From Frondihabitans sp. 762G35 (lineage in GTDB: Bacteria > Actinomycetota > Actinomycetes > Actinomycetales > Microbacteriaceae): a stretch of DNA of 64,000 bases. Below, in pieces: positions 21,401-30,540 of this stretch (the stretch's first letter is position 1; each line of letters opens with the position of its first letter). Under the pieces are notes generated by a model that ran no database searches, had not been told where the DNA came from, and saw only the letters and a list, made by a program, of their open reading frames with translations. A program made the translations under genes and the position numbers. The DNA lies in NCBI RefSeq assembly GCF_002074055.1, contig NZ_CP014619.1:1798001-1862000 (forward strand), in the 5' to 3' direction.

Positions 21401-24287
21401 CGGAGATGCCGATCCGGACCGTGCCGGTGGCTCGAGCGCCCAGCCCGTCGACCACCGTGTAGGTGAAGGTGTCGGTGCCGGCCGAATAGCTGCCCGCCTG
21501 GTAGTCGAGGTAGGTGGCCCCCACACTCGTCACGTTGCCCTTCTGCGGGTTCGAATCGATCCCGAGGAGCTGCACGGAGTCGCCGTCGGGGTCGATGCCG
21601 TCGAGCGGGACCTGGACGCGGACGCTCTGACCGGCCACGACGCGGCCGGTCAGGGTCTGCGGGACCGGCGGGTTGTTGGTCGCCGCGTCGGCCTCCCGGA
21701 CGGCGATCGCGACCTGACCGGTGGCACGCTGACCGTCCGGACCCTCGACGGCGTACTCGGCGGTGAAGTTGCCCGGTGTCGTGGGAGCCAGGTAGCGCAG
21801 CCGGGAACCCGAGACGAACAGGAGCCCGCCGCCCGTCGACACGTTCTTCACGAGGTTCGGCAGGAGCGTGATCGACTCGCCGTCCGGCTGCTCGTCGTTC
21901 GCGAGGACGTCGATGTTGACGGCGTCGCCCACCCGCGCGCTGACCTGGTCGTTGGTCGCGATCGGGGGCTGGAGACGCGTCGGACGCGGGATCTGGACGA
22001 CCGTGACCGTACCCGTCGCCGACGCCAGGCCGTTGGTGATCGTGTAGGTGAACGTCACCGGCCCGCTGTCGAGCGGCGCCGTCAGGGTGATCCGGAGGTA
22101 GCGCTGCTCGAGGGTCTGCACCTGCACGCCCGAGGTCGGGTCGACGGCGCCGACCGCCGTCACCATCAGGACGTTGCCCGCAGGATCCGAGTCGCTCTGG
22201 GTGATGTCGACCGTCTGCGTGCTGAGGCTCTGGACGAAGACCGTCTTGGGCGTCGTGACCGGCGCGGTGTTCGGCTCCGGCGGGGCCTGCACGTCGATCC
22301 GGACCGTGCCGGAGGCGGTCTTGTCGCCGTCCGTCACGGTGTACTCGACGTTGTGCGTCCCGACCTGGGTGCTCACGAAGGTGAAGGTGCCGGCCGAGTA
22401 GCTGGGCGTGATGGTCGCGCCGGCCTTCGCCGGGACGCTGTTCAGCTTGATGACCCCCGTCCCCCCGCTGGCGTAGCGGAGTGGGGTCACGGTCTCGACC
22501 TGGCCCGCGTAGGCCTCGACCGGGAACGACTTCGTGGTGAGCGGGGTCTGCCCGGCGCGGTCGACCGTGATCGTGACGGTGCCGCGCCCCGTCGCGGTCC
22601 CGTCGGAGACGCTGAGGACGATCTCCTGGGTCGACGGGCCTTCGCCTGCGTCCTGGTAGACGACCTCGCCCGTCGGTTTGAACGTGACCGTCCCGCCGTT
22701 CCCGCCGGAGGCTCCGGTCAGGTAGAACGGATCACCGTCGGGATCGAGGAACGACCCGGCGGTGTCGACGGTCACGCGACCCGAGGACGAGACGGCCGCG
22801 GTGATCGGACGGACCTGAGCCGGCGGGCTGTTCTCGCCCGGTTGCCGCACCGTGACCGTCGCCCGTGCCGTCGACGACCCGCCACGACCGTCGGTGATCG
22901 TGTAGTCGAAGGCGATCACACCGGCCGCACCGGTCGGGAGTGTCAGCAGCAGCTGCTGTCGACCAGCGATGACGTCGATCCGCCCCGTCGTCGCGGGGAG
23001 TCCGTCGACCTTGCTGATGACGATCGGGTCGCCGTTCGGGTCGTAGTCGTTGAGGAGCACCGGAAGGACGGTGGCTCGTCCCGGCCGGGCGCCCAGGACG
23101 TCGTCGACGGCGACCGGCGGCTTCTGCTGGACCTCCAGCTTCTGCTGATCCTGCTCGGTCTGCGTCTGCTCCTGCTGCTGGTCGCGCTCGTTCGTGATGA
23201 GGTCGGACCAGTTGTCGATGAGCTGACCGCTGCGCTGGACGGCCCAGCTCGACCCTCCCGCCGTGTCGTTCAGCACCACCCGGTCGCCGTTGACGGCGAA
23301 GGCGAGATCGGCCGAGGCGGGAACGGAGCGGAGCGTCTGGAGGGCACCGCCGGACGACCCGCAGTCGTTCCAGGCGGAGCCGTCGGCCCAGCCGGCCCAG
23401 GTGCAGCCGGCGGCGACGACGGGTCGGGCCGGCGACCCGGCGCGGTCGCGGACCAGCTCGGTCACGGCCCCCGAGAACGACACGGAGAAGAGGCCGTTGG
23501 TGGACGCGACGCGGACGGACGACCCGCCGTCGGAGGACTCCTGCAGGGCGATCCGACCGGTGACGCGCCCGGACAGGTCGACGCGCTTGCCGTCGACGAC
23601 GAGGACCGCGTCGTCGGTGTCGAGGACGGCCCAGTGCGAGCCGACCGAGGCCACCTGGAAGACGTGGGACTTCGGCAGTGCGAGCCGCGCGCTGGCCGTG
23701 ATGCCGAACTGCGCCACGTCGTCGACCCGGGACACGCGGCCGCTGTCGGCGGAGTAGACGGCGAGCGTGCCCGCGGGCGTGATGCTCGCCGTGGCGTCCG
23801 CACCGAGACTGAGATCCGCCTGCGACGAGGCGTCGAAGGCGTTCAGCCCGGACACCGGGACCGACCAGAACTGACCGGTTTTCGCCGACATGACGACGCT
23901 CGTGCCCCCGGCCAGCATCACCTCCGGCTCGTTCGGCGGAAGCGGCACGGTCTGCGCCACGGAGGCGGTCGCGGGGTCGACGACGCCGACGGTCGCGTTG
24001 CTCCGGTCGACGAGGAGGACGTGTGCGGGATCCTGGACGACCGCGAGATCGGCACCCGTGCTCCGCACGGCCGAGTTGAGCTGCAGGACGGACGGGTTCG
24101 CCCGGCCGATCGCGGTCAGACCGTCGTTCGCGACCCACACCGTGCCGTCGCCGAGGTCGAGCCTCTGGGCCTGGTAGCCGGAGCTCGTGATGGCGACCGT
24201 CGCGACGACCGCCGTGACGACCGCCAGTGCGACACCGGTCGCCGCCGACGAGCGGTGACCCCTGACCCAGCGCAGGAGCCGCTTCAC
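18450..24287 (-). CDS. giant extracellular Ig-like/cadherin-like and FN3 repeat protein
   Basis: A 1945-residue protein. The N-terminus has a short basic head and one membrane helix (about 18-36) acting as signal anchor, so the remainder is outside. Residues about 40-370 resemble a beta-propeller (VWVANDG, VLLVDRSNATVGVVDP). A QQQEQTQTEQDQQ linker leads into at least eight Big/cadherin-like domains with NDxDPDGD-type calcium-site motifs (about 390-1460). Two fibronectin type III domains follow (about 1467-1657), then a further degenerate beta domain. No sortase motif is present. The GTG start overlaps the kinase stop as GTGA, so the two are co-translated. It is probably an adhesin-like or sensory rod partnered with the kinase. 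Confidence 0.9.
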   Translation of the reverse strand: MKRLLRWVRGHRSSAATGVALAVVTAVVATVAITSSGYQAQRLDLGDGTVWVANDGLTAIGRANPSVLQLNSAVRSTGADLAVVQDPAHVLLVDRSNATVGVVDPATASVAQTVPLPPNEPEVMLAGGTSVVMSAKTGQFWSVPVSGLNAFDASSQADLSLGADATASITPAGTLAVYSADSGRVSRVDDVAQFGITASARLALPKSHVFQVASVGSHWAVLDTDDAVLVVDGKRVDLSGRVTGRIALQESSDGGSSVRVASTNGLFSVSFSGAVTELVRDRAGSPARPVVAAGCTWAGWADGSAWNDCGSSGGALQTLRSVPASADLAFAVNGDRVVLNDTAGGSSWAVQRSGQLIDNWSDLITNERDQQQEQTQTEQDQQKLEVQQKPPVAVDDVLGARPGRATVLPVLLNDYDPNGDPIVISKVDGLPATTGRIDVIAGRQQLLLTLPTGAAGVIAFDYTITDGRGGSSTARATVTVRQPGENSPPAQVRPITAAVSSSGRVTVDTAGSFLDPDGDPFYLTGASGGNGGTVTFKPTGEVVYQDAGEGPSTQEIVLSVSDGTATGRGTVTITVDRAGQTPLTTKSFPVEAYAGQVETVTPLRYASGGTGVIKLNSVPAKAGATITPSYSAGTFTFVSTQVGTHNVEYTVTDGDKTASGTVRIDVQAPPEPNTAPVTTPKTVFVQSLSTQTVDITQSDSDPAGNVLMVTAVGAVDPTSGVQVQTLEQRYLRITLTAPLDSGPVTFTYTITNGLASATGTVTVVQIPRPTRLQPPIATNDQVSARVGDAVNIDVLANDEQPDGESITLLPNLVKNVSTGGGLLFVSGSRLRYLAPTTPGNFTAEYAVEGPDGQRATGQVAIAVREADAATNNPPVPQTLTGRVVAGQSVRVQVPLDGIDPDGDSVQLLGIDSNPQKGNVTSVGATYLDYQAGSYSAGTDTFTYTVVDGLGARATGTVRIGISGRAQGSRNPIAVPDAVTMRPGGSILVRVLANDSDPDGGALHITGVRANDSDVRATILPGGIVRVTPPRTPKTYGLVYTVANDVGGSSSNFITVKVDPNSALNYPEADDSVLTLTDILGRKTVDVNVLANVFFADGSVSALGLGIQPGYGRDAVVTDTHRIRVTVTDRSQIIPFWVSHPDDPRIRAYAFIRVPGFNDALPQINEAAAPLTVSSEKTLTIDLNKYVVSTGSNGVRLTDSGTVRATHADGANLVVNATTLSFTSARLFFGQASISFQVTDGTSANDPNGHRATLVLPIEVTPRTNQPPSFTGATLDLEPGDSRTLDLSRLTTYTSQQDAGELRYAVTTPSVPGFRYSLQGRSLTVTADASAQKGLTSNLGLTVRDAVSAAQSGTIALTVVGSTRPLAIAAPDSAVAKRGETTVIDVLANDQATNPFPGQPLRVVAIRGLSGSSLPAGVRVTPSADNSRLTVSVAASAKPLNTNLQYQLADVTGDPARSVWGDVTISVQDVPEAPAAPLRTGAFVGGQLTLSYQPPVANNSAITSYRLTGVSSVGTYTKDCGTSTVCTLTDLDPGARYRFSVQAVNAIGTSPSSPQSVPYSADFVPSAPTGVTVTPSTSTPGSLVVSWNTVPQPARGTAVSGYVVEIAGAGAPGTQTVSGTQTTIGGLTPGAQYTVQVYATNASQVSSAADWSRSAPATGTAVGVPGQVSVTASLVGTDGTVQITNGAADPGGAAQVSYSFGRATGADQPAPACSPTSKPSAISLPGGQDRTAQDGQVYTYFVYADNGYFCSSSRSNSIVSLQAPGAATGSVSLRESGTGSGTFDVVVGSLDVTSGTAASFRLSSGGQPGAVVREGDVLTGGDSSVYGTTQTYAFVGCRDATTTYCGPASATRTIVPVSANVAQATFTPDPVSGPQVGVWTFNAPQGPAYENMQFQCQGGLLQPTLAGAGNTCVGDSGDPAAAPTLLIRITANGGQTYDKIYSTPTN

Positions 24288-25717
24288 CGACTGCCCTCGG
24301 GCGTCGCGCACTTCTCGGCGCTGGCGGGGCCGTTCTTCCCGGCCCGGTTGACCGTCACGCTGATGCAGACCTGCTGGCCGGCCTGGGCCGGCGCGACGAA
24401 GCTCGTCGCCGTCTGCGTGCTCGTGTCGGTGCCGGACGTGACGACGTAGGAGTCGCCCGGCTTGAGGCCGGGATCGGTCCAGGTGAAGCGGATCGAGCCC
24501 CCCGTCGCGGACGAGGCGATGTTCGCCACCTGCGGGATGTCGGTCGACGTGGCCCGGACCAGGAAGATCGTGGCCAGGCCACCGAGGGCCAGCACCACGA
24601 CGCTCAGGGCGATCAGGCCCCAGGTGAGGTAGTGGACCCGCCGCGGTGTCCGCGCCTCCGGCCTTGTTCCCGTGCTCCGGGGGATCGCGTTGCTGTTGTG
24701 GCCGGACGCCTCGCGGAAGGCGGGACCCGAGACGGCGACCGGCGCGCGCCGACGCCGGCGACGGGCACCACCGCCGGCGGGCATGGTCTGGACCCCGCGC
24801 ACCCGGGTGCGATCCTCGAGATCGGCGACGGTCGCGAGAGCCCAGTCGTCGACGGCGACCTCGACCGCGGTGGGCGACACCCCGAGCTCCGACTCCACCT
24901 GCTGGAACTCGCGGATCAGGTCGATCGCGCTGGCCTGCCGGTTCTCCGGCCGGTGCGACATCGCGCGCTGGAGGGTCTTCTCGAGGCTCGCGGGGACGTC
25001 GGTGCGCCCGATGGCCTGGATCTTGCCCTTCTCGATGCGGGACATGAGGTCGTGGGACGTGTTCGATCCGCCGAGCACCTCGAAGGGGCTCCTGCCGGCC
25101 AGGAGGGAGTAGACCGTCGCTCCGAGCGACCAGACCTCGGACTCGATGGTGCCGGAGGTGTCGTCGCGGAGCACCTCCGGTGCCGACCAGGGGATCGAGA
25201 GGCCGACGACGTCGCTCGGCTCGCTCTCGCCCAGGGTCGCGGCGATCCCGAAGTCGGAGAGCACCGGATGGCCGTAGGCCGTGGTGAGGATGTTGGAGGG
25301 CTTGATGTCGCGGTGGAGCACGCCCTGGCGGTGTGCGGTCTCGATCGCGCTGCCGATCTTGATCGCGATCCGCAGGACGTCGGGGACGGGGATGCGCTCC
25401 CGCCGGTAGCGCTCGCTCAGCGACGCGGAGCAGAGCTCCATGACGAGATAGGGGCGGCCGTCGGCCGAGACGCTCGCCTGGTAGACGGTGAGGATGGACG
25501 GGTGGGCGCTGAGCTGCGCCATCAGGTTCGCCTCGGCCTGGAACATCTGCCGGACCTGGTCGTTCACGACCTCGCTCAGCATGACCTTGACGGCCACCTG
25601 GCGGCGCGGCATGTTCTGCTCGTAGAGGAAGACGTCCGCGAAGCCCCCCGAGCCGAGGACGTGCAGGTGTGAGAAGCCGGGCAGCACCGGGGGCTGCGAC
25701 GGCAGACGCCGTGCCAT
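24284..25717 (-). CDS. membrane Ser/Thr protein kinase with extracellular FN3-like tail
   Basis: A 477-residue Hanks-type kinase. Residues 14-275 hold the catalytic domain: glycine loop GSGGFADV (22-29), Lys44, HRDIKPSN (135-142), DFG (155-157) and an APE-type motif SAPEV. An Arg-rich juxtamembrane region (RRRRRR near 315) leads to a membrane helix (about 360-385). The outer part of about 90 residues is FN3-like (FTWTDPGLKPGDSYVV), not PASTA. It should be a receptor kinase. A GAGGGGG ribosome site precedes ATG, and a TACAAT promoter lies about 70 nt upstream. It heads the operon with the giant Ig-like gene. Confidence 0.93.
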   Translation of the reverse strand: MARRLPSQPPVLPGFSHLHVLGSGGFADVFLYEQNMPRRQVAVKVMLSEVVNDQVRQMFQAEANLMAQLSAHPSILTVYQASVSADGRPYLVMELCSASLSERYRRERIPVPDVLRIAIKIGSAIETAHRQGVLHRDIKPSNILTTAYGHPVLSDFGIAATLGESEPSDVVGLSIPWSAPEVLRDDTSGTIESEVWSLGATVYSLLAGRSPFEVLGGSNTSHDLMSRIEKGKIQAIGRTDVPASLEKTLQRAMSHRPENRQASAIDLIREFQQVESELGVSPTAVEVAVDDWALATVADLEDRTRVRGVQTMPAGGGARRRRRRAPVAVSGPAFREASGHNSNAIPRSTGTRPEARTPRRVHYLTWGLIALSVVVLALGGLATIFLVRATSTDIPQVANIASSATGGSIRFTWTDPGLKPGDSYVVTSGTDTSTQTATSFVAPAQAGQQVCISVTVNRAGKNGPASAEKCATPEGSR

Positions 25718-25782
25718 GTCGCCCCCTCAGAAGCTTCTTGCGAAACACCTCCGGGCGCTTCGTCGAATTGCGGATCCCCGTC

Positions 25783-25788
25783 ATTGTA
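25783..25788 (-). promoter_or_regulatory. -10 box of the kinase operon promoter
   Basis: TACAAT on the minus strand, about 65 nt before the kinase ATG, is the best promoter hexamer in the 217-nt gap between the phosphatase and kinase genes. The matching -35 is weak. Confidence 0.45.
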
Positions 25789-25810
25789 AGCGGAGGGCCC
25801 CTGGGCGAGC

Positions 25811-25863
25811 AGGGGTGCGGACCCCCTCTGGGGATAACTGCCGCTCCCCCACTTCGGGGGGCG
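25811..25863 (-). terminator. possible terminator hairpins after the PP2C gene
   Basis: Two GC-rich hairpins lie downstream of the PP2C gene: a CCCCC/GGGGG stem at 25846-25860 and a GGGG/CCCC stem near 25812-25826. There is no T tract, so termination would be weak or factor-dependent. Confidence 0.35.
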
Positions 25864-25934
25864 AACGGGTCGACCGCTCACCCCGCGCGAGGGACCGTCG
25901 AGGGCAGGATGCCCGGACCGCCGTCCCCCGAGGG

Positions 25935-26765
25935 TCAGGCGCGCGGCGTCTGCCCCGTCGGAACGGTGGACTCGACGTCGACCGCCTCGACCGTGCCCCG
26001 GACGTCCACCACGACGGCCGTGACGTTGTCGCGACCCCCTGCGGCGACGGCGTCGCGGACCAGCGAGTCGGCTGCATCCTGCGTGCCGGGGTGGGTGACG
26101 AGAGCCGCGGCCAGGGCGCTCGCGCTGAGCTCCTTCGTGAGCCCGTCCGAGCAGATCAGGAGTCGGAGGCCCGGTCGGGCGGGGACGCGCCAGTAGTCGG
26201 GGCTCGGCTCGGCCCCGAAGCCGATCGCCTTGGTGATGACGTTGCTGTCGGGGTGCTTCTCGGCGTCGTCCGGGTGCAGCATTCCGGCCTGCACCATCTC
26301 CTGCACGACGGAGTGGTCGACGGTCACCTGGCGGAGCACTCCGGAGTCGAGCATGTACACCCGGGAGTCGCCGACGTTGAAGATCGTGAAGTAGGGGGCG
26401 TCGCCCTCGCGCGAGAGGACCGCTCCGGTGACGGTCGTGCCGACGCCCAGCTCGGTGCCGATGGCGGCGACGTCGATGTCGTCGCTGGCGAGGCGGAGCG
26501 CCTCCTCGAGCGCCTCGGTGTCGAAGAATTCGCCGTCGATGGCCTCGTCGAGCCGCCGGACCACGGCATCGCTCGCGACGTCGCCCGCGCTGTGGCCGCC
26601 CATGCCGTCGGCGACGACGAAGAGCGGCGAGCGGGCGAGGTAGCTGTCCTCGTTGTGGGCGCGGCGGAGGCCCACGTCGGTGGCTCCCGCCCAGTCGAGC
26701 ACGACGTCGCGCCCGTCGCCGAGAGGGATGGTGTGCGCGGTCGTCGGGCGGCCGATCTCTGTCAC
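25935..26765 (-). CDS. PP2C-family Ser/Thr protein phosphatase
   Basis: A 276-residue PPM/PP2C phosphatase with all metal-site motifs: NED (38-40), VADGMGGHSAGD (51-62), NVGDSRVY, CSDGLT and GRDNVTAVVVD near the end. It has no membrane segment and should act in the cytoplasm, most likely against the neighbouring kinase and its FHA-bound substrates. GTG at 26765 overlaps the stop of the FHA gene as GTGA. The gap of 217 nt to the kinase contains the kinase promoter, so FHA-PP2C is a separate transcript from the kinase operon. Confidence 0.94.
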   Translation of the reverse strand: MTEIGRPTTAHTIPLGDGRDVVLDWAGATDVGLRRAHNEDSYLARSPLFVVADGMGGHSAGDVASDAVVRRLDEAIDGEFFDTEALEEALRLASDDIDVAAIGTELGVGTTVTGAVLSREGDAPYFTIFNVGDSRVYMLDSGVLRQVTVDHSVVQEMVQAGMLHPDDAEKHPDSNVITKAIGFGAEPSPDYWRVPARPGLRLLICSDGLTKELSASALAAALVTHPGTQDAADSLVRDAVAAGGRDNVTAVVVDVRGTVEAVDVESTVPTGQTPRA

Positions 26766-27265
26766 GGGTGTGGTTCTTCCTGGAGGGTGATGCGCGAAAG
26801 GGGGAGGATCTCGAGTCGGTTGCCGTCCCCGATGTCTACTATCGTGCCCGCGAGCACGACTCTCGACTCGCCCTGCCGAAGAACGGCGGGTTGCCTCCCC
26901 GGGACGTCGACGCGGGTGCCGTTGGTGGAGCGGAGGTCGGTCACGACCGCGACCGCGCCGTCCTGGCGGATCTCGACGTGACTCGACGATACCTCGCCGA
27001 GCGGAGACGCGACGGTGACGAGCTGCGGGACCTGGCCGCGGACGACGCGGGGGCGGGAGGGCCGACGCCCGACGACGACCGGGGCGTCCAACGTCAGGAT
27101 GCTGGTCCCGACGCGAACGCGGAGGCGCGGGAGCGGAGCGTGCGGGTGCGGGTCGTGCCCGCGGGAAGCACCGACGCCGGGGTGGCCGACGCCGGGGTGT
27201 CCGGCGACGGGGGCCGAAGCGGCCACCGTGTCCTCGCCGTCGTCGGCGCGTCGATCCGTGTCCAT
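26762..27265 (-). CDS. FHA-domain protein
   Basis: A 167-residue protein with a variable, His/Pro-rich N-terminus and a C-terminal FHA domain (about 60-160). Phosphothreonine-binding residues are intact: VVVGRRPS, SSSH and STNGT. It is a probable reader of the kinase's phosphorylation. ATG at 27265 is preferred; a GTG four codons upstream and an ATG 20 codons upstream are alternatives. A TAGCGT hexamer (27276-27281) sits 10 nt before this ATG, suggesting a very short leader. It is coupled to the PP2C gene by a 4-nt overlap. Confidence 0.85.
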   Translation of the reverse strand: MDTDRRADDGEDTVAASAPVAGHPGVGHPGVGASRGHDPHPHAPLPRLRVRVGTSILTLDAPVVVGRRPSRPRVVRGQVPQLVTVASPLGEVSSSHVEIRQDGAVAVVTDLRSTNGTRVDVPGRQPAVLRQGESRVVLAGTIVDIGDGNRLEILPLSRITLQEEPHP

Positions 27266-27393
27266 GGTGGTCCACACGCTACCAAGTCGGGCGGGGACCG
27301 GCAGGATGCCCGACCGCTCCCCCACAGGTCGGCGACGCCTCCGCGTTCCCCACAGCCCGGAGTCGACCGAGCCGACGCCGTCCGCACTCTCCC

Positions 27394-27399
27394 TAGCCT
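27394..27399 (+). promoter_or_regulatory. -10 box of leaderless ogt promoter
   Basis: TAGCCT lies exactly 6 nt before the ATG at 27406, predicting a leaderless mRNA. Confidence 0.5.
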
Positions 27400-27405
27400 G
27401 GCCCG

Positions 27406-27924
27406 ATGACGACAGCCTTCCTCCCCACCCCGCTCCTGACCACCGACCTCGTGCGGCACGACTCCCCCGTCGGTCGGCTCGAGATCCGCACGCGCTTCGA
27501 CCGACTGGCCGGGCTCGACATCGAGTCCGGCGGCCGCCTCCCCGGCGACGACGACGCGGAGCGGCCCACCTCCCTCCACGACGAGACGCGTCGGCAGCTC
27601 GACGACTACTTCGCCGGTCGCCGGAAGCGCTTCGACCTCCCCCTCGATCGCGAGGGCACGCCCTTCCAGACCGCCGTCTGGGAGATCCTCGACGAGGTTC
27701 CGTGGGGCACGACGGTCACGTACGGCGATCTGGCCCTGCGGACCGGCAGGCCGACCGGCGCCCGAGCCGTCGGCGGGGCCATCCGTGCGAACCGCATCGC
27801 GATCGTGGTGCCCTGCCATCGAGTGCTCGGGGCGACGGGCGCCGTCACGGGCTACAGCCCCGGAGACGGCGTCACCACCAAGACCTGGCTGCTCCGTCAC
27901 GAGGGGATCCCCTTCCGGGAGTGA
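27406..27924 (+). CDS. ogt: methylated-DNA-[protein]-cysteine S-methyltransferase
   Basis: A 172-residue O6-methylguanine-DNA methyltransferase that removes alkyl groups from guanine by suicidal transfer to a cysteine. The acceptor is Cys137 in PCHRV (136-140). The DNA-binding part GTPFQTAVWEIL and the NRIAIVVPCHRV block are typical, and the C-terminal GYSPGDGVTTKTWLL is complete. There is no AdaA-type domain, so it is the stand-alone Ogt form. It stands as a single plus-strand gene diverging from the FHA gene and converging on yaaA. Confidence 0.95.
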   Translation: MTTAFLPTPLLTTDLVRHDSPVGRLEIRTRFDRLAGLDIESGGRLPGDDDAERPTSLHDETRRQLDDYFAGRRKRFDLPLDREGTPFQTAVWEILDEVPWGTTVTYGDLALRTGRPTGARAVGGAIRANRIAIVVPCHRVLGATGAVTGYSPGDGVTTKTWLLRHEGIPFRE

Positions 27925-27965
27925 CGTCTTGCCCGGCTGGCGGGTTTGGCCGGCGGAGCGGGCCG

Positions 27966-28718
27966 TCAGCCTCCCAGGACGCTCTCCGACACCACGACGA
28001 GCTCGTTCCCCTCGCGCTCGACCACGATCCCCCGACCGCGGGCCCAGTCGACGAACTCGCCGACGTCGCCGAGGTCGGGCCTCGACTCCAGAAGCTGCGA
28101 GACGAGGACGCCCTTCGTCTTCTTGTTGAAGTGGTTGAGAGCTCTCCGGCGCCCTCCCTCGTCGGAGACGATCCGCACGAAGGCGCTCCCCTCGGGAGAC
28201 GGTCCGAGACCGACGTAGCCCTCGCTCCGGAGATCGACCACGGGTCGGCCGAGGCCGGCCAGGGCTCGGGAGACCGGTGGCGCCCAGTGCGAGCGCAGGA
28301 CGAGGTCGGGAAGCCGGGAGTCGTGCGAGAGCCGGTACGCCGGGATCCGATCGGTCGCCGACACGGGGCCGAAGAGGGCCGAGTGGACCCCGATGTGCGC
28401 GCTCGCCCACGTCCAGGCGTCGTCGGTGAGACGATCGGCGGCGATCGGGTCGTAGACGACGCCCGTGTAGCGCTCCAGGGCCCGCAGCGTCGGCGACGAT
28501 CTGACGCGACGGTTGCGCGTCACCTCGTCGGCCAGACGAGGGCCCAGTCTGAGCGCGCGCATGGCGGCATCGGCGTCGCGGCTGAGCCGCACCAGCGAAG
28601 TCAGAGCGGCTCGCCGAGGGCGCAGGAGCGACGGGTGCGACAGCGACGCGAGATCGAGCGACGACCCGTCGGAGCCGCCGTCCCGCTTCGTCTCGGAGGG
28701 AGGGAGGAGGAAGAGCAT
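27966..28718 (-). CDS. yaaA: YaaA-family peroxide stress protein
   Basis: A 250-residue protein of the YaaA/DUF328 (UPF0246) family, which in E. coli limits intracellular iron and DNA damage during peroxide stress. It begins with the family-typical MLFLLPPSETK and retains the block FNKKTKGVLVSQLL. ATG at 28718 sits only 8 nt beyond the T tract of the ATP synthase operon terminator and has no ribosome site. It must therefore be made leaderless, from read-through, or from an unseen promoter. Family assignment is good; regulation is unclear. Confidence 0.88.
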   Translation of the reverse strand: MLFLLPPSETKRDGGSDGSSLDLASLSHPSLLRPRRAALTSLVRLSRDADAAMRALRLGPRLADEVTRNRRVRSSPTLRALERYTGVVYDPIAADRLTDDAWTWASAHIGVHSALFGPVSATDRIPAYRLSHDSRLPDLVLRSHWAPPVSRALAGLGRPVVDLRSEGYVGLGPSPEGSAFVRIVSDEGGRRRALNHFNKKTKGVLVSQLLESRPDLGDVGEFVDWARGRGIVVEREGNELVVVSESVLGG

Positions 28719-28726
28719 GGGATGCG

Positions 28727-28775
28727 AAAAGGCCCGGGCGGACGCCACCTCGAAGGTGACGCACCCGCCCGGGCC
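28727..28775 (-). terminator. rho-independent terminator of the atp operon
   Basis: On the minus strand an 11-bp stem (GGCCCGGGCGG pairing with CCGCCCGGGCC) encloses a small inner CACCT/AGGTG hairpin and is followed by TTTT. It lies 8 nt after the atpC stop. Confidence 0.85.
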
Positions 28776-28783
28776 CCAATCCG

Positions 28784-29044
28784 TTACGCCAGCGCGGCGC
28801 TTCGCGACACGATGGTGACCGTGTCGTTCTCGACCGACAGGAAGCCGTCCTCGGCCGTGGCCTCCACGACGGTCCCGTTCGCCTGCCGAACCCGCACCTG
28901 GCCCGAGGCGAGGATCGCCAGCACCGGCTCGTGGCCGGGCAGGATCCCGATCTCGCCCTCGGTGGTGCGGGCCGTGACCTGCGCCGCCTCGCCCGACCAG
29001 ACCTGCTGGTCGGCCGAGACGACGTTGACAGTGAGAGCAGCCAC
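28784..29044 (-). CDS. atpC: F1Fo ATP synthase epsilon subunit
   Basis: An 86-residue epsilon subunit, short as in many actinobacteria and lacking most of the C-terminal helical pair. It starts VAALTVNVVSADQQVWSGEA and keeps GEIGILPGHEP. It links the gamma rotor to the c-ring and can regulate ATP hydrolysis. GTG at 29044 begins 2 nt after the atpD stop, with an AAGGAG site inside atpD. It is the last gene of the operon and is followed by a strong terminator. Confidence 0.95.
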   Translation of the reverse strand: MAALTVNVVSADQQVWSGEAAQVTARTTEGEIGILPGHEPVLAILASGQVRVRQANGTVVEATAEDGFLSVENDTVTIVSRSAALA

Positions 29045-29046
29045 GA

Positions 29047-30540
<1,494 letters not shown>

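Noticed and set aside
18162-24449. A 2095-codon open frame on the plus strand opposite the giant rod gene
   Set aside because: It is an antisense shadow caused by high GC and codon bias. The minus-strand frame has recognisable Ig/FN3 domains; the plus frame gives Arg/Gly/Asp-rich sequence without domains.
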